Counted from the first letter of the stretch, positions 26,657 to 36,830 are shown. The stretch is DNA of 64,000 nt from Pseudoalteromonas sp. N1230-9 (GCF_032716425.1 NZ_CP090419.1:518501-582500), one strand, 5' to 3'. A program made the numbers and translations. The notes: a model not told the origin generated them from the sequence alone.

Positions 26657-28192
26657 TTACTCCTTGATCTCAACAGGGATGATCTGTTTCACAGTTGCTT
26701 TTTTCGCGCCAAATAAGTTCACCCCATTGTTACCATCGCTACAGCCATTACCAAAGCTAAAACCACAGCCATTTTTCATATCATAGGCATTCTCAGCATA
26801 TGACTTATGACTGGTTGGTATCACAAAGCGGTCTTCGTAATTGGCAATCGCCATATAACGATACATTTGCTCAACTTGGTCAGCGCTTAGTCCAACTTGC
26901 TGAAGTACGCCGAGATCTTCAACACCATCGACTTGTTGTGAGCGTTTGAAAGCGCGCATTGCAATCATACGTTCAAGTGCTCGAACAACCGGTTTCTCAT
27001 CACCTGCAGTTAGCAAGTTGGCGAGGTAGCGCATCGGGATACGTAATGATTTCAAGTCAGGAATAACGCCATTCATACCAACATGGCCGGCCTCTGTTGC
27101 TGATTGAATCGGTGACAATGGTGGGATATACCAAACCATTGGCAAGGTTCTGTATTCAGGGTGCAGAGGCAGCGCTACTTTCCAGTCCATTGCCATTTTA
27201 TAGACAGGAGATTGACGTGCTGACTCTAACCAATTTTCAGGGATCCCTTCTTTGCGTGCTGCTTCAATGACCTCTGGATCGTTCGGATCTAAGAACATAC
27301 TGAGCTGTGCAGGGTATAGGTCTTGCTCATTCGCTACACTGGCAACTTCTTCTATGCGGTCTGCATCGTAGAGTAGGACGCCTAAGTAACGAATTCGACC
27401 TACACAGGTTTCAGCACACACTGTCGGTTGACCCGCTTCGATTCGAGGAAAACAGAAAATACATTTTTCTGATTTACCCGATTTCCAGTTGTAGTAAATT
27501 TTCTTATACGGACAACCTGATACACACATCCGCCAGCCACGGCATTTGTCTTGGTCAATTAACACAATGCCATCTTCTTCGCGTTTATAAATTGCACCAG
27601 AAGGGCAGCTAGCAACACAGGCAGGATTGATGCAGTGCTCACACAGTCGTGGCAAATACATCATGAAGGTTTTTTCAAACTGCCCATAAATGTCTTTTTG
27701 TACTACGTCATCAAAGTTTTTATCTTTTTTACGCTCTGAGAACTCAGTACCGAGAATTTCTTCCCAGTTAGGTCCCCAATTGATTTTCTCCATACGCTGA
27801 CCCGTAATTAACGAGCGAGGACGAGCAACCGGTTGGTGCTTGCTATCAGGTGCGTTATGCAGGTGTTGATAATCAAAATCAAACGGTTCGTAGTAATCAT
27901 CAATTTCGGGCAAATCTGGATTAGCAAAAATATTGGCTAATAAACGACGCTTATTACCCTGTTTGGGCTCTAATACGCCTTTGCTATTGCGTTTCCAGCC
28001 ACCATTCCATTTGCTTTGATTTTCCCACTCTTTTGGATAACCAATACCTGGTTTAGTCTCTACGTTATTAAACCAAGCGTATTCAACTCCTTCTCGGCTA
28101 GTCCATACATTCTTACAAGTGATTGAACAGGTATGGCAACCGATGCATTTATCTAAATTTAGGACCATGCCAATTTGTGCACGTACTTTCAT
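26657..28192 (-). CDS. narH: Respiratory nitrate reductase beta subunit NarH
   Basis: 511 residues, the usual length. Four Cys groups are present: CIGCHTCSITCKNVW (residues 16-30), CEHCINPACVASCP, CRGWRMCVSGCP and CIFCFPRIEAGQP. The tryptophan replacing one cysteine in the third group is the normal [3Fe-4S] signature of NarH. It passes electrons from NarI haems to NarG. GAGGAT precedes the ATG; 14 bp separate it from narG. Confidence 0.98.
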   Translation of the reverse strand: MKVRAQIGMVLNLDKCIGCHTCSITCKNVWTSREGVEYAWFNNVETKPGIGYPKEWENQSKWNGGWKRNSKGVLEPKQGNKRRLLANIFANPDLPEIDDYYEPFDFDYQHLHNAPDSKHQPVARPRSLITGQRMEKINWGPNWEEILGTEFSERKKDKNFDDVVQKDIYGQFEKTFMMYLPRLCEHCINPACVASCPSGAIYKREEDGIVLIDQDKCRGWRMCVSGCPYKKIYYNWKSGKSEKCIFCFPRIEAGQPTVCAETCVGRIRYLGVLLYDADRIEEVASVANEQDLYPAQLSMFLDPNDPEVIEAARKEGIPENWLESARQSPVYKMAMDWKVALPLHPEYRTLPMVWYIPPLSPIQSATEAGHVGMNGVIPDLKSLRIPMRYLANLLTAGDEKPVVRALERMIAMRAFKRSQQVDGVEDLGVLQQVGLSADQVEQMYRYMAIANYEDRFVIPTSHKSYAENAYDMKNGCGFSFGNGCSDGNNGVNLFGAKKATVKQIIPVEIKE

Positions 28193-28206
28193 AATTTTAT
28201 CCTCGG

Positions 28207-31200
28207 TTACTCATTATCTAGCCAATCAACCTTGTCCATTTTTCGGACAATTACAAACTCATCACGATTACAGCCCACAGTACCGTAGTAGTTAAAGCCG
28301 TATGACTGCTGTGCATAACCCCCAATCATATGGGTTGGTTTCATGATGGCGCGGGTAACTGAGTTATGAATACCGCCTCGGGTTCCTGATACCTCAGAGC
28401 CTGGTGTGTTTACAATGCGCTCCTGTGCGTGGTACATCATGCTCATACCTTGTGGTACACGCTGTGATACGACGGCACGTGCGGCAATGGCACCATTAAC
28501 ATTGAAGATTTCGATCCAATCGTTATCTTTGATATCAGCCTCTTTTGCATCCGTTTCACTGATCCAAACAATTGGACCACCACGACTTAATGTCAGCATA
28601 AGTAGGTTGTCTGAATAGGTTGAGTGAATGCCCCATTTTTGGTGTGGCGTAATCCAGTTTAAAACTAACTCTTTATTACCATTCGGTTTTTTATCCAATA
28701 ATGGTTGAGTCGTTTTTAAGTTTACAGGCGGTTTGTACGACACCATAGTTTCACCGAAGTCACGCATCCACTGGTGATCTTGGTAAAATTGTTGACGGCC
28801 GGTAACGGTACGCCAAGGGATCAGTTCATGCACATTGGTATAGCCTGCGTTATATGACACATGCTCATCTTCAAGACCTGACCATGTTGGCGAACTAATG
28901 ATCTTACGTGGCTGTGCTTGAATATCTCTAAAGCGAATTTTTTCCTCTTCTTTAGGGGTTGCTAAATGCGTGTGATCGCGACCCGTGAACTCTCCCAGTG
29001 CTTGCCATGCTTTAACAGCAACATGCCCATTGGTTTCAGGGGCAAGGCTCAAAATGACTTCAGCGGCATCAATTGCGGTGTCTATTTTTGGACGACCTTT
29101 GTGTGGGCCTTCGCCGGTGTGTGTGTAATTCAACTCACCTAAAAACTTTACTTCTTGGTCAGTGTTCCAATTAATGCCTTTACCACCATTACCGAGTTTT
29201 TCGAGCAACGGTCCAAGTGAGGTAAAGCGGTTGTAGGTATTTGGATAGTCACGCTCAACTTCAATCATATTGGGTGCGGTGACACCTGGGATCAGGTCGC
29301 ATTCATTCTTCCACCACATGTTTATGCCATCGGGTTGAGCTAATTCGTTTGGCGTGTCGTGCATGAGTGGCAATGTCACTAAGTCTTTTTCAACACCCAA
29401 GTGACCTTCGCATAACGCTGAGAATTTTTTCGCAATACCTTTAAAAATATCCCAATCCGAACGTGATTCCCACACTGGATCAACCGCTTTTGAAAGTGGA
29501 TGAATGAATGGGTGCATGTCGGATGTGTTCATATCATCTTTTTCATACCAAGTTGCGGTTGGTAACACGATATCGGAATACAAACAGGTCGTTGACATAC
29601 GAAAATCCAAGGTGACCCATAAATCAACTTTGCCCTCTGGTGCATCATCATGCCAGACAACGTCTTCAGGTTTTTTATCTCCGCTTTCGCCAAGATCTTT
29701 ACCTTGCAAGCCATGTTTGGTACCAAGGAAATGGCGTAGCATATATTCATGGCCTTTACCTGATGAACCCAGTAAATTAGAGCGCCAAATAAACATGTTA
29801 CGTGGGAAGTTTTTAGGGTTATCAGGGTCTTCACAGGCAAAGTCTAAATCGCCAGATTTAAGTTGTTGCACCGCATAATCTTTCGCTGACAATCCTGCTT
29901 TTTCTGCATCTTTACACAGTTGCAGTGGGTTCATGCCAAGTTGAGGGGCAGAAGGTAACCAGCCCATGCGTTCTGCACGTGTATTGTAATCAATGATTGA
30001 GCCAGTCCAATTCTCTTTATTTGCTAAAGGAGACAGTACTTCGGTCATTTCAAGTTTTTCGTAGCGCCATTGATCAGAATGGTTATAAAAGAAAGACGTA
30101 CCGTTCATTTGGCGGGGTGGGCGTTGCCAATCTAAACCAAATGCAAGCGGTAACCAACCACATTGTGGACGTAACTTTTCTTGTCCAACATAGTGAGCCC
30201 AGCCACCACCAGATTGACCTACACAGCCACACATCATCAACATGTTGATTAAACCACGGTAGTTCATATCCATGTTGTACCAGTGGTTAAGCCCTGCACC
30301 GACAATGACCATACTACGGCCACGGGTTTTGTCTGCGTTATCAGCAAACTCACGAGCCACTTGAATGACATGATCAGCTTTTACACCTGTGATTTGTTCT
30401 TGCCATGCTGGGGTATAAGGCACATTGTCATAAAGCGATGTTGCAACTGCAGGGTCGTTCAAGCCATTATCTACACCGTAATGCGCAACCATTAAATCAA
30501 ATACGGTGGCAACCAGTGCTTCGCTACCATCTTTGAGGGTAATTGTTTTAACAGGGACTTTACGAACTTGAATATCGTCATGTTCAGTATGTTGGAAGTA
30601 TCCCAGTTCATGGGCTTGGCTACCGAAGTAAGGGAATAAGACTGATTCAACTTTATCTGAGTGATCTTTTAAGCTGAGCGCTAACTTAATATCGCAGCCA
30701 TTTTTACCATCACGCTGTTCAATATTCCATTTGCCTTTTTCACCCCAGCGATAACCAATTGCACCGGTCGGTGAAACAAGTTCATTGCTGGTTTCATCAA
30801 GACCAATGGTCTTCCATTTCGGGTTGTTGTCTTGGCCTAAGTTATCAGCCAAGTCAGCAGCACGTAAGAATGCCCCTTGTGTGTAGCCTTTGTCGGTTTT
30901 ATCCAACACGACAAGCATAGGCATATCGGTGTAGCGGCGAACGTAGTCGGTAAAATAACTACTTGGTTTATCAATATGGAATTCTTTTAGAATGACATGT
31001 CCAAACGCCATTGCCAGAGCCGCATCGGTCCCTTGTTTTGGCGACAACCATATATCTGATAATTTAGAGCACTCAGAGTAGTCAGAAGTAATAACAACCG
31101 TTTTGGTGCCTTTGTAGCGTACTTCTGTGAAAAAGTGAGCGTCAGGAGTACGTGTTTGTGGAACATTGGAGCCCCAAGCAATAATATAATTTGAGTTATA

Positions 31201-31932
31201 CCAATCAGCTGATTCTGGAACGTCTGTTTGTTCACCCCAGATTTGTGGCGATGCTGGTGGTAAATCACAATACCAGTCATAGAAGCTTAAGCAGTTACCA
31301 CCAATCAATGATAAATAACGCGAACCTGCCGCGTAACTAACCATACTCATTGCCGGAATAGGTGAGAATCCCATGATACGGTCTGGACCGTAGGTTTTTG
31401 CGGTGTAAACATTAGACGCTGCGATGATCTCGTTTACTTCATCCCATTTAGCGCGGATCAAGCCCCCTAACCCGCGTTTTGATTTATAGCTCTTTGTTTT
31501 AGCAGGGTCGGTGACGATTGATTCCCATGCTTTAACAGGATCACTATGGACTTGCTTAGCTTCGCGCCATAGTTTCAATAACGCCTGACGAACCTTAGGG
31601 TATTTTAATCGATTAGCACTGTATATATACCAGGAATAGCTGGCACCGCGAGGACAGCCACGAGGTTCATGATTTGGTAAATCAGGACGAGTTCGAGGGT
31701 AGTCTGTTTGTTGAGTTTCCCAGGTAACGAGTCCGTCTTTTACATAAATTTTCCAACTGCATGAACCTGTACAGTTTACACCATGTGTAGAGCGTACAAT
31801 TTTGTCATGCTGCCAGCGACGACGATAGCCGTCTTCCCAATCGCGATTTTCATCAGTTGTTACACCGTGACCACCCGCAAAGCTTTGCTTGTTAGTCTTG
31901 AAAAAGCGCATTTTATTCAACAAATGGCTCAT
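28207..31932 (-). CDS. narG: Respiratory nitrate reductase alpha subunit NarG
   Basis: 1241 residues, the Moco-bis-MGD catalytic subunit that reduces nitrate to nitrite in the cytoplasm. The FS0 cluster motif is HGVNCTGSCSW near residue 49 (His plus three Cys), followed by RGCPRGASYSWYIYSA. The aspartate-ligand region GGNCLSFYDWYCDLPPASP is present, as is the C-terminal MGD-binding segment. The N-terminus has the NarG remnant Tat-like start (RFFKTNKQSFAGG). GGAGA lies 8 bp upstream of the ATG. Upstream are an FNR box and a NarL site, so the operon narGHJI-parvulin-small protein should be induced without oxygen and with nitrate. Confidence 0.98.
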   Translation of the reverse strand: MSHLLNKMRFFKTNKQSFAGGHGVTTDENRDWEDGYRRRWQHDKIVRSTHGVNCTGSCSWKIYVKDGLVTWETQQTDYPRTRPDLPNHEPRGCPRGASYSWYIYSANRLKYPKVRQALLKLWREAKQVHSDPVKAWESIVTDPAKTKSYKSKRGLGGLIRAKWDEVNEIIAASNVYTAKTYGPDRIMGFSPIPAMSMVSYAAGSRYLSLIGGNCLSFYDWYCDLPPASPQIWGEQTDVPESADWYNSNYIIAWGSNVPQTRTPDAHFFTEVRYKGTKTVVITSDYSECSKLSDIWLSPKQGTDAALAMAFGHVILKEFHIDKPSSYFTDYVRRYTDMPMLVVLDKTDKGYTQGAFLRAADLADNLGQDNNPKWKTIGLDETSNELVSPTGAIGYRWGEKGKWNIEQRDGKNGCDIKLALSLKDHSDKVESVLFPYFGSQAHELGYFQHTEHDDIQVRKVPVKTITLKDGSEALVATVFDLMVAHYGVDNGLNDPAVATSLYDNVPYTPAWQEQITGVKADHVIQVAREFADNADKTRGRSMVIVGAGLNHWYNMDMNYRGLINMLMMCGCVGQSGGGWAHYVGQEKLRPQCGWLPLAFGLDWQRPPRQMNGTSFFYNHSDQWRYEKLEMTEVLSPLANKENWTGSIIDYNTRAERMGWLPSAPQLGMNPLQLCKDAEKAGLSAKDYAVQQLKSGDLDFACEDPDNPKNFPRNMFIWRSNLLGSSGKGHEYMLRHFLGTKHGLQGKDLGESGDKKPEDVVWHDDAPEGKVDLWVTLDFRMSTTCLYSDIVLPTATWYEKDDMNTSDMHPFIHPLSKAVDPVWESRSDWDIFKGIAKKFSALCEGHLGVEKDLVTLPLMHDTPNELAQPDGINMWWKNECDLIPGVTAPNMIEVERDYPNTYNRFTSLGPLLEKLGNGGKGINWNTDQEVKFLGELNYTHTGEGPHKGRPKIDTAIDAAEVILSLAPETNGHVAVKAWQALGEFTGRDHTHLATPKEEEKIRFRDIQAQPRKIISSPTWSGLEDEHVSYNAGYTNVHELIPWRTVTGRQQFYQDHQWMRDFGETMVSYKPPVNLKTTQPLLDKKPNGNKELVLNWITPHQKWGIHSTYSDNLLMLTLSRGGPIVWISETDAKEADIKDNDWIEIFNVNGAIAARAVVSQRVPQGMSMMYHAQERIVNTPGSEVSGTRGGIHNSVTRAIMKPTHMIGGYAQQSYGFNYYGTVGCNRDEFVIVRKMDKVDWLDNE

Positions 31933-32040
31933 TTACTTATTCTCCTATCCTGCTCAACTTTAGCGCTCAATCACTAGGCACCTTGAAGCGGCAGAAAGCT
32001 ACATTGCAAATCAAATATAGTGTTTCAGCGTTACAGTAAC

Positions 32041-32054
32041 TTGATGAGGATCAA
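32041..32054. promoter_or_regulatory. FNR box, narG promoter
   Basis: TTGAT-GAGG-ATCAA matches the FNR consensus TTGATNNNNATCAA perfectly. Its centre is about 115 bp upstream of the narG ATG, between narG and the divergent sensor gene. Confidence 0.88.
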
Positions 32055-32092
32055 TATCTCAATGGTGTTTAAGTTGATGAAAAAGAAGGGAA

Positions 32093-32108
32093 TACCCACA
32101 AGTAGGTA
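32093..32108. promoter_or_regulatory. NarL 7-2-7 site, narG/narX region
   Basis: TACCCAC-AA-GTAGGTA is an inverted pair of NarL-type heptamers (TACYYMT) with the 2-bp spacing bound by NarL/NarP. It lies 53 bp (centre to centre) upstream of the FNR box of narG and also precedes the sensor gene. Confidence 0.82.
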
Positions 32109-32199
32109 GTGTAATTTGACGTCTGTTTAGGTGAAAATACTGGTGTTGATAACATACAAGCGTTATGGTTTTGTAATTGATAAAAGGCAGGTAATCATT

Positions 32200-34023
32200 G
32201 TGGGTATTCGGCTAAATGAACTAAAAAATCGCTTTAATGGCTCTGTGATGGTGTACATCAAAGGGTCATTGGTTGGGATTATTAGTCTTGCTATTACGAC
32301 CTTATTTGCATCGTATTGGATTACAGAATTAGCCGACTTAGATGCAAAAGCAATTAATTTAAGTGGCTCTTTACGAATGGAATCGTATCAGTTGGGTATG
32401 TTTGGTCTTGAGGGGAATAAGCAGGAAGTTGATAAACGTATTGCGATATTTGAAGAAAAACTCAGAGATCCCATTTTTCAAAAGCTGCAAAATGATGAAC
32501 AGTTAAATAAATTGTGGTTGCAAACCATTGAACAGTGGCAAACATTTCTAAAACCCGCCTTAGTTAATTTACCTATCGAAAACAAAACACAGTTTAATTT
32601 ATACGTTAAAGCTTTGGCTGAGAGCGCAGATGATTTTGTCTATGCAGTACAAATAGATGCTGAAAGCAAAATTAGATTACTGCGCACTATTCAAGTCGGC
32701 GCCTTGTTTATCACGTTACTGGTGGGTATGTTTACGTTGCATTTAATCAGTTTGAGGGTTGAAAAGCCTTTGGCTGAGCTGACGCATGCAGCTTATGCTA
32801 TCGGCAAAGGTAACTTCACTCATCATGTCGATTTACAAGGGGATGATGAACTTGCCTTAATGGGAGCGACCTTAAACCATACGTGTGAGGCAATAGCATC
32901 GATGTATGGACAACTTGAATTACGCGTAAAGCAGCAAACTGAAAAGTTAGAACTTAATAATCAAACACTCGCCTTTTTATTTAAGACAGCACGCGTTCTT
33001 TTGGAGACAAGAGAAAAAAAGCATGATTTACAACAAACCTTTGATGAGCTTGCACAGCTAATAGGTGTACCAGACATTGAACTTTGTTTGATGACCGCAA
33101 GCGGTGATAGACCTTATATGCAAATAAAACCCAGCCAAGATCAAATCGGTTTATGTGCTGCGAAAAATTGTGAAAGGTGTGAAGGGAGTGCGGCTTTTGT
33201 GTCGGTGGATGAACCAAGGGTTACACGCTTTCCATTAGTTTATGGAAGTGAGCATTATGGTGTTGTTGTCGTTCGAGGCGGGAGTGATTTTAACGAACAG
33301 TCTTGGCAGCTTCAGCTTGTCCAATCCGTAACCGATCAGGTGGCATTATCGCTTAACTTAGATGACCAGCAAAATAAAGACCGCCGAATAACGTTATTGC
33401 ATGAGCGTACTGTGATTGCTAGAGAGTTACATGATTCATTAGCACAAGCACTTTCTTATTTAAAAATACAAGTTACCAGATTATCTAAAGCTCAAGAGAA
33501 GCAGCAATATGAACTACAGCAGCCGATTATTGACGAACTTAAAATGGGGTTAGAGTCAGCCTATCGACAACTGCGAGAGCTACTGACCACGTTTCGTTTA
33601 AAAATGGTAGAAGATGGGCTTGAAGCGTCTCTTAAAAAAACCATAGAGCAGCTAGCAGAGCAGAGTACTATTTCGTTTCATTTAGAGTTTGCAGTAAAAC
33701 AAGTGCCTTTATCACCCATGGAGGAGATTCACCTATTACAGATCACACGTGAAGCAAGCCAAAACACCGTTCATCATTCGCATGCGCAAAACGTGTGGAT
33801 TAGTCTGCAGCAATTAACCGACGGTCAAATTGAGTTATCAGTGTCTGATGATGGAGTAGGGATTAACCAAAGTTCTGAAAAGCTTAATCACTATGGGATG
33901 GCGATTATGCAAGAGCGTGCTAAGCAGTTAAGTGGTGAGTTAACCGTACAACCAAGAGAAAAGGGTGGCACACACGTTAAACTTACTTTTCACCCTGAAG
34001 GAGGCGAAGACACATATCAATAA
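32200..34023 (+). CDS. narX: NarX/NarQ-type nitrate sensor histidine kinase
   Basis: 607 residues from GTG at 32200 (CAGG 8 bp upstream); a GTG at 32131 is an alternative. Domains: TM1 (about 19-39), periplasmic four-helix sensor with the P-box-like SGSLRMESYQLG, TM2 (about 163-185), HAMP (about 187-240), a cysteine-containing central region with CAAKNCERCEG, the HisKA_3 box ARELHDSLAQALSYLKIQ (phospho-accepting His), and a C-terminal ATPase with DDGVGI. The four-Cys-like cluster favours NarX over NarQ. It detects nitrate/nitrite and signals to the NarL-like regulator encoded about 7.7 kb away, beyond the molybdenum genes. Confidence 0.9.
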   Translation: MGIRLNELKNRFNGSVMVYIKGSLVGIISLAITTLFASYWITELADLDAKAINLSGSLRMESYQLGMFGLEGNKQEVDKRIAIFEEKLRDPIFQKLQNDEQLNKLWLQTIEQWQTFLKPALVNLPIENKTQFNLYVKALAESADDFVYAVQIDAESKIRLLRTIQVGALFITLLVGMFTLHLISLRVEKPLAELTHAAYAIGKGNFTHHVDLQGDDELALMGATLNHTCEAIASMYGQLELRVKQQTEKLELNNQTLAFLFKTARVLLETREKKHDLQQTFDELAQLIGVPDIELCLMTASGDRPYMQIKPSQDQIGLCAAKNCERCEGSAAFVSVDEPRVTRFPLVYGSEHYGVVVVRGGSDFNEQSWQLQLVQSVTDQVALSLNLDDQQNKDRRITLLHERTVIARELHDSLAQALSYLKIQVTRLSKAQEKQQYELQQPIIDELKMGLESAYRQLRELLTTFRLKMVEDGLEASLKKTIEQLAEQSTISFHLEFAVKQVPLSPMEEIHLLQITREASQNTVHHSHAQNVWISLQQLTDGQIELSVSDDGVGINQSSEKLNHYGMAIMQERAKQLSGELTVQPREKGGTHVKLTFHPEGGEDTYQ

Positions 34024-34075
34024 TTAGAAAGGCCCAAGAATAAGGTTAATTAATCGCTTCTTTACAGTTGATATT

Positions 34076-34091
34076 TACTTATTTGTGGGTA
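34076..34091. promoter_or_regulatory. NarL 7-2-7 site upstream of moaA
   Basis: TACTTAT-TT-GTGGGTA fits two inverted TACYYMT-type heptamers with 2-bp spacing. It lies between the sensor gene and the leader of the moa-mod operon, suggesting nitrate control of molybdenum cofactor supply. Confidence 0.7.
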
Positions 34092-34160
34092 GCTTGCCTG
34101 CCTACTCTTTTGTATGGTGATACATATGCAAACTCTCTAAGCTGTATCCAAGATGCTGAA

Positions 34161-34257
34161 GTACATCGACCTAAACTAGTTTTTAGCATGGTTAATGTAC
34201 CGTGGGTGACCACCGGGTAAATAAAGAAATTTGTTTGCCTCCCGACTTGGAAAGGCT
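34161..34257 (+). promoter_or_regulatory. Probable Moco riboswitch in the moaA leader
   Basis: The moaA leader contains paired GTACAT/ATGTAC and GACC/GGTT segments, a GGTGACCACC element, and the 3' block TTTGCCTCCCGACTTGGAAA followed by GGCTG. This resembles my recollection of the conserved 3' part of Moco riboswitches (GCCTCC...GGAAAGG), as upstream of E. coli moaA. The AAAGG that should act as ribosome binding site lies within the last stem (GCCT/AGGC), consistent with control of translation by cofactor. The full secondary structure was not computed. Confidence 0.65.
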
Positions 34258-34260
34258 GTG

Positions 34261-35232
34261 ATGTTGCAAGATAATTTTGATAGAAAATATAATTACTTAC
34301 GCTTGTCAGTAACGGAAGTCTGTAATTTTAAATGTAATTACTGCTTACCGGATGGCTACGTGTGTGATGCTCGTCCGAAATCCCTCGGTGTTGATAAAAT
34401 TAGCACCTTGGTAAACGCCTTTGCGATGGCGGGTACTAAAAAAATACGCCTAACTGGCGGCGAGCCTACTTTGCGCAAAGATCTTGCTGATATCGTAGCA
34501 GCATGCAGTGAAACTCAAGGTATTGATACCGTTGCAATGACCACTAATGGCTATCGCTTACTTGAAAAACTCCCTCGTTTAGTGGCCAGTGGTTTAACAA
34601 ACCTAAATCTGAGCGCCGATAGCTTGAATCCTTATACATTTTCGCAAATCACCGGCAGTGACTCATTACATGAAGTGCTAGCGTGTGTTGATAAAGCCTT
34701 AGAGCTGGGTGTTAAAAAAGTTAAATTAAACGCGGTCTTACTCAAGCAATACAATGCCAACCAATTACAGCAATTTCTTGATTATATTAAAGATAAGCCT
34801 GTCACATTTCGTTTCATTGAACTGATGCAAACCGGTGATAATCAGGCTTATTTCAATGCCCAACATGTAAAAGGTCTGCAACTTAAACAACAGCTTTTAC
34901 AGTCGGGTTGGCGAGCAGCCCCCAAAGCGGTGGATGCGGGCCCAGCTGAAGAGTTTTTTCACCCTCACTATGCGGGTCAAATTGGCTTGATCATGCCTTA
35001 CAGCAAGGCGTTTTGTGTAAGCTGCAACCGCCTACGTGTTTCTGCAGAAGGCAAATTGCATTTGTGCTTATTTGGTGAAGCAAATGATGATTTAACGCCT
35101 TGGTTAGATAATCAGGATGTTCAAGGCTTAGCAACTCACCTTTTATGTAGTGTTCAATATAAATGGCAAGGCCATCAATTACAAATGGGACGAACAGGGC
35201 TGACCAAACAACTGGCTATGTTAGGGGGTTAG
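34261..35232 (+). CDS. moaA: GTP 3',8-cyclase MoaA
   Basis: 323 residues, radical SAM enzyme for the first step of molybdopterin synthesis. The N-terminal cluster motif is CNFKCNYC near residue 20, and the second cluster appears as CVSCNRLRVSAEGKLHLCLFG near the C-terminus. The family-typical end GRTGLTKQ... replaces the usual GG terminus; the last residues are LGG. The ATG at 34261 follows GGAAAGG; an upstream TTG would add ten untypical residues. It heads the nine-gene operon moaA-mobA-moaB-moaC-moaD-moaE-modA-modB-modC. Confidence 0.96.
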   Translation: MLQDNFDRKYNYLRLSVTEVCNFKCNYCLPDGYVCDARPKSLGVDKISTLVNAFAMAGTKKIRLTGGEPTLRKDLADIVAACSETQGIDTVAMTTNGYRLLEKLPRLVASGLTNLNLSADSLNPYTFSQITGSDSLHEVLACVDKALELGVKKVKLNAVLLKQYNANQLQQFLDYIKDKPVTFRFIELMQTGDNQAYFNAQHVKGLQLKQQLLQSGWRAAPKAVDAGPAEEFFHPHYAGQIGLIMPYSKAFCVSCNRLRVSAEGKLHLCLFGEANDDLTPWLDNQDVQGLATHLLCSVQYKWQGHQLQMGRTGLTKQLAMLGG

Positions 35233-35233
35233 T

Positions 35234-35806
35234 ATGTTAGTGGGTATTGTTCTGGCTGGGGGCCTTTCTTGTCGCATGGGGCAAGATAAGGCGCTGCTTG
35301 AAATTAATGGTCAAACGCAATTAATACGTGCGACTAATTGCCTTAAAGACGCGGGCTGCGATGAGATCATTGTAAGTCGAAATAGCACCGGTTTTATCGT
35401 TGATAAATTTATACAGCAAGGACCTGTTGCCGGTATTCATGCCTGTTTGAATCATGCCGATTATGATGATGCGCTTGTTATTCCTATCGATATGCCGCTG
35501 CTATCTGAAACAAGTTTACGCGCCCTTATCAATCAAGGGCGCAGACGAGATTGTGCCTGTTACTTTGCACACAGTGTATTGCCTTGTTACCTCAATCGGC
35601 TTGAACGCGTGAGTTTAATTGCCCAGCAACGTTTAGAGCATGGGCAGCGTTCTGTCAGGGGGTTACTTGAAGAGCTTGGAGCGGCCGTTATTGAATTGTT
35701 TGAGTCACATGGCGAGAGTCGTGAACTATATAACGTTAATACACCACAACAATGGGCGCATGCTTGTTGTTTGATTGATCAAAAGGATTACGCATGGCGC
35801 GAGTAA
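35234..35806 (+). CDS. mobA: Molybdenum cofactor guanylyltransferase MobA
   Basis: 190 residues with the nucleotidyltransferase signature IVLAGGLSCRMGQDKALLEI, GPVAGIHACL and the metal-site aspartate in IPIDMPLL. It attaches GMP to molybdopterin to give MGD, required by NarG. It starts one base after the moaA stop and overlaps moaB by 13 bp. Confidence 0.95.
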   Translation: MLVGIVLAGGLSCRMGQDKALLEINGQTQLIRATNCLKDAGCDEIIVSRNSTGFIVDKFIQQGPVAGIHACLNHADYDDALVIPIDMPLLSETSLRALINQGRRRDCACYFAHSVLPCYLNRLERVSLIAQQRLEHGQRSVRGLLEELGAAVIELFESHGESRELYNVNTPQQWAHACCLIDQKDYAWRE

Positions 35807-36345
35807 AAAGCAGCTGCTTTGTAGCATTAAACATAGCGATTTTAACGGTAAGTAATAGTCGAGGCCCAGCGCAAGACACTGCGGGTGATTTGTTGCAGCA
35901 AAAAGTCATAGACAGTGGTCACCATGTACTTAATCGGCAATTGCATAAAGCCAATATTTATAAAGTGCGCGCAGAAGTCGCTGCTTGGATAGCCAGTGAC
36001 AATATTGATGTAGTACTGATTTCTGGGGGCACAGGTCTTACACCTGACGATATTACGCCCTCGGCAATCGATGTGTTATTTGACATGCCCGTGACTGGTT
36101 TTGGTGAGCTGTTCAGGCATTTGTCATATTCACAAATAGGCACGTCATCACTGCAATCAAGAGCTTTAGCAGGGCTTGCCAATAGAACTTTAGTTGTAGC
36201 TATGCCAGGCAGCCCAAATGCGTGCGCGACTGCTTGGGATGAGATTTTATGCCAGCAACTCGATTCGCGCTGTGGGGCGTGCAATTTTGTAGCCCAGCTT
36301 AAATCACATCGTGTTGAACAGTGCCACTCTCGGGAGATGAATTAA
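35794..36345 (+). CDS. moaB: Molybdenum cofactor biosynthesis protein B
   Basis: 183 residues, closely similar to E. coli Moa[62 protein letters not shown], and [15 protein letters not shown]. It belongs to the MoaB/MogA fold that adenylylates molybdopterin; E. coli MoaB itself is dispensable. A second paralogue of MogA type is encoded at 56276-56803. Its stop overlaps the moaC start (TAATG). Confidence 0.93.
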   Translation: MARVKSSCFVALNIAILTVSNSRGPAQDTAGDLLQQKVIDSGHHVLNRQLHKANIYKVRAEVAAWIASDNIDVVLISGGTGLTPDDITPSAIDVLFDMPVTGFGELFRHLSYSQIGTSSLQSRALAGLANRTLVVAMPGSPNACATAWDEILCQQLDSRCGACNFVAQLKSHRVEQCHSREMN

Positions 36346-36815
36346 TGCAGTTAACGCACATAGATAAAAGAGGCCAAGCAAGCATGGTTGATGTTGCAGA
36401 TAAATCAGCAACGGTACGAGAAGCGCGTGCTTGCGCAACCGTTGTAATGCAACCAGAAACGTTGGCTCTTATTGAGCAAAATCAATTAAACAAAGGGGAT
36501 GTATTGGCTGTGTCGCGTATTGCAGGTATTCAGGCTGCCAAAAAAACAGCTGATTTGATCCCTCTTTGTCATCCGTTGGCATTAAGTAAGGTGGCGGTCG
36601 AATTTTTTATTAACAGCCAAGACAGTGCCGTTGATATCCAAAGTTATTGTAAGTTAGTTGGGCAAACAGGAGTTGAAATGGAAGCGTTGGCTGCAGTATC
36701 AATTGCAGCACTTACCATAATTGATATGTGTAAAGCGGTTGATCAAGGCATGACAGTGCAGAACATGCGTGTCACTTATAAAAGTGGTGGCAGACGCGGC
36801 ACCTATACCGGTTAA
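36345..36815 (+). CDS. moaC: Cyclic pyranopterin monophosphate synthase MoaC
   Basis: 156 residues starting [20 protein letters not shown], the family start. Active-site motifs [13 protein letters not shown] and the C-terminal [10 protein letters not shown] and KSGGRRG are present. It converts the MoaA product to cPMP. The start at 36345 is preferred over an ATG 24 bp upstream within moaB, with CGGGAG upstream. Confidence 0.96.
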   Translation: MQLTHIDKRGQASMVDVADKSATVREARACATVVMQPETLALIEQNQLNKGDVLAVSRIAGIQAAKKTADLIPLCHPLALSKVAVEFFINSQDSAVDIQSYCKLVGQTGVEMEALAAVSIAALTIIDMCKAVDQGMTVQNMRVTYKSGGRRGTYTG

Positions 36816-36830
36816 TTGAGGGGAGCATAT

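Noticed and set aside
26657..28192. Loss of a cluster cysteine in NarH (CRGWRMC)
   Set aside because: Tryptophan at this place is the normal NarH signature for a [3Fe-4S] cluster.
36816..36830. Longer MoaD start five codons upstream
   Set aside because: The ATG at 36831 gives the family start and follows a strong GAGGGGAG; the upstream codons contain that site.
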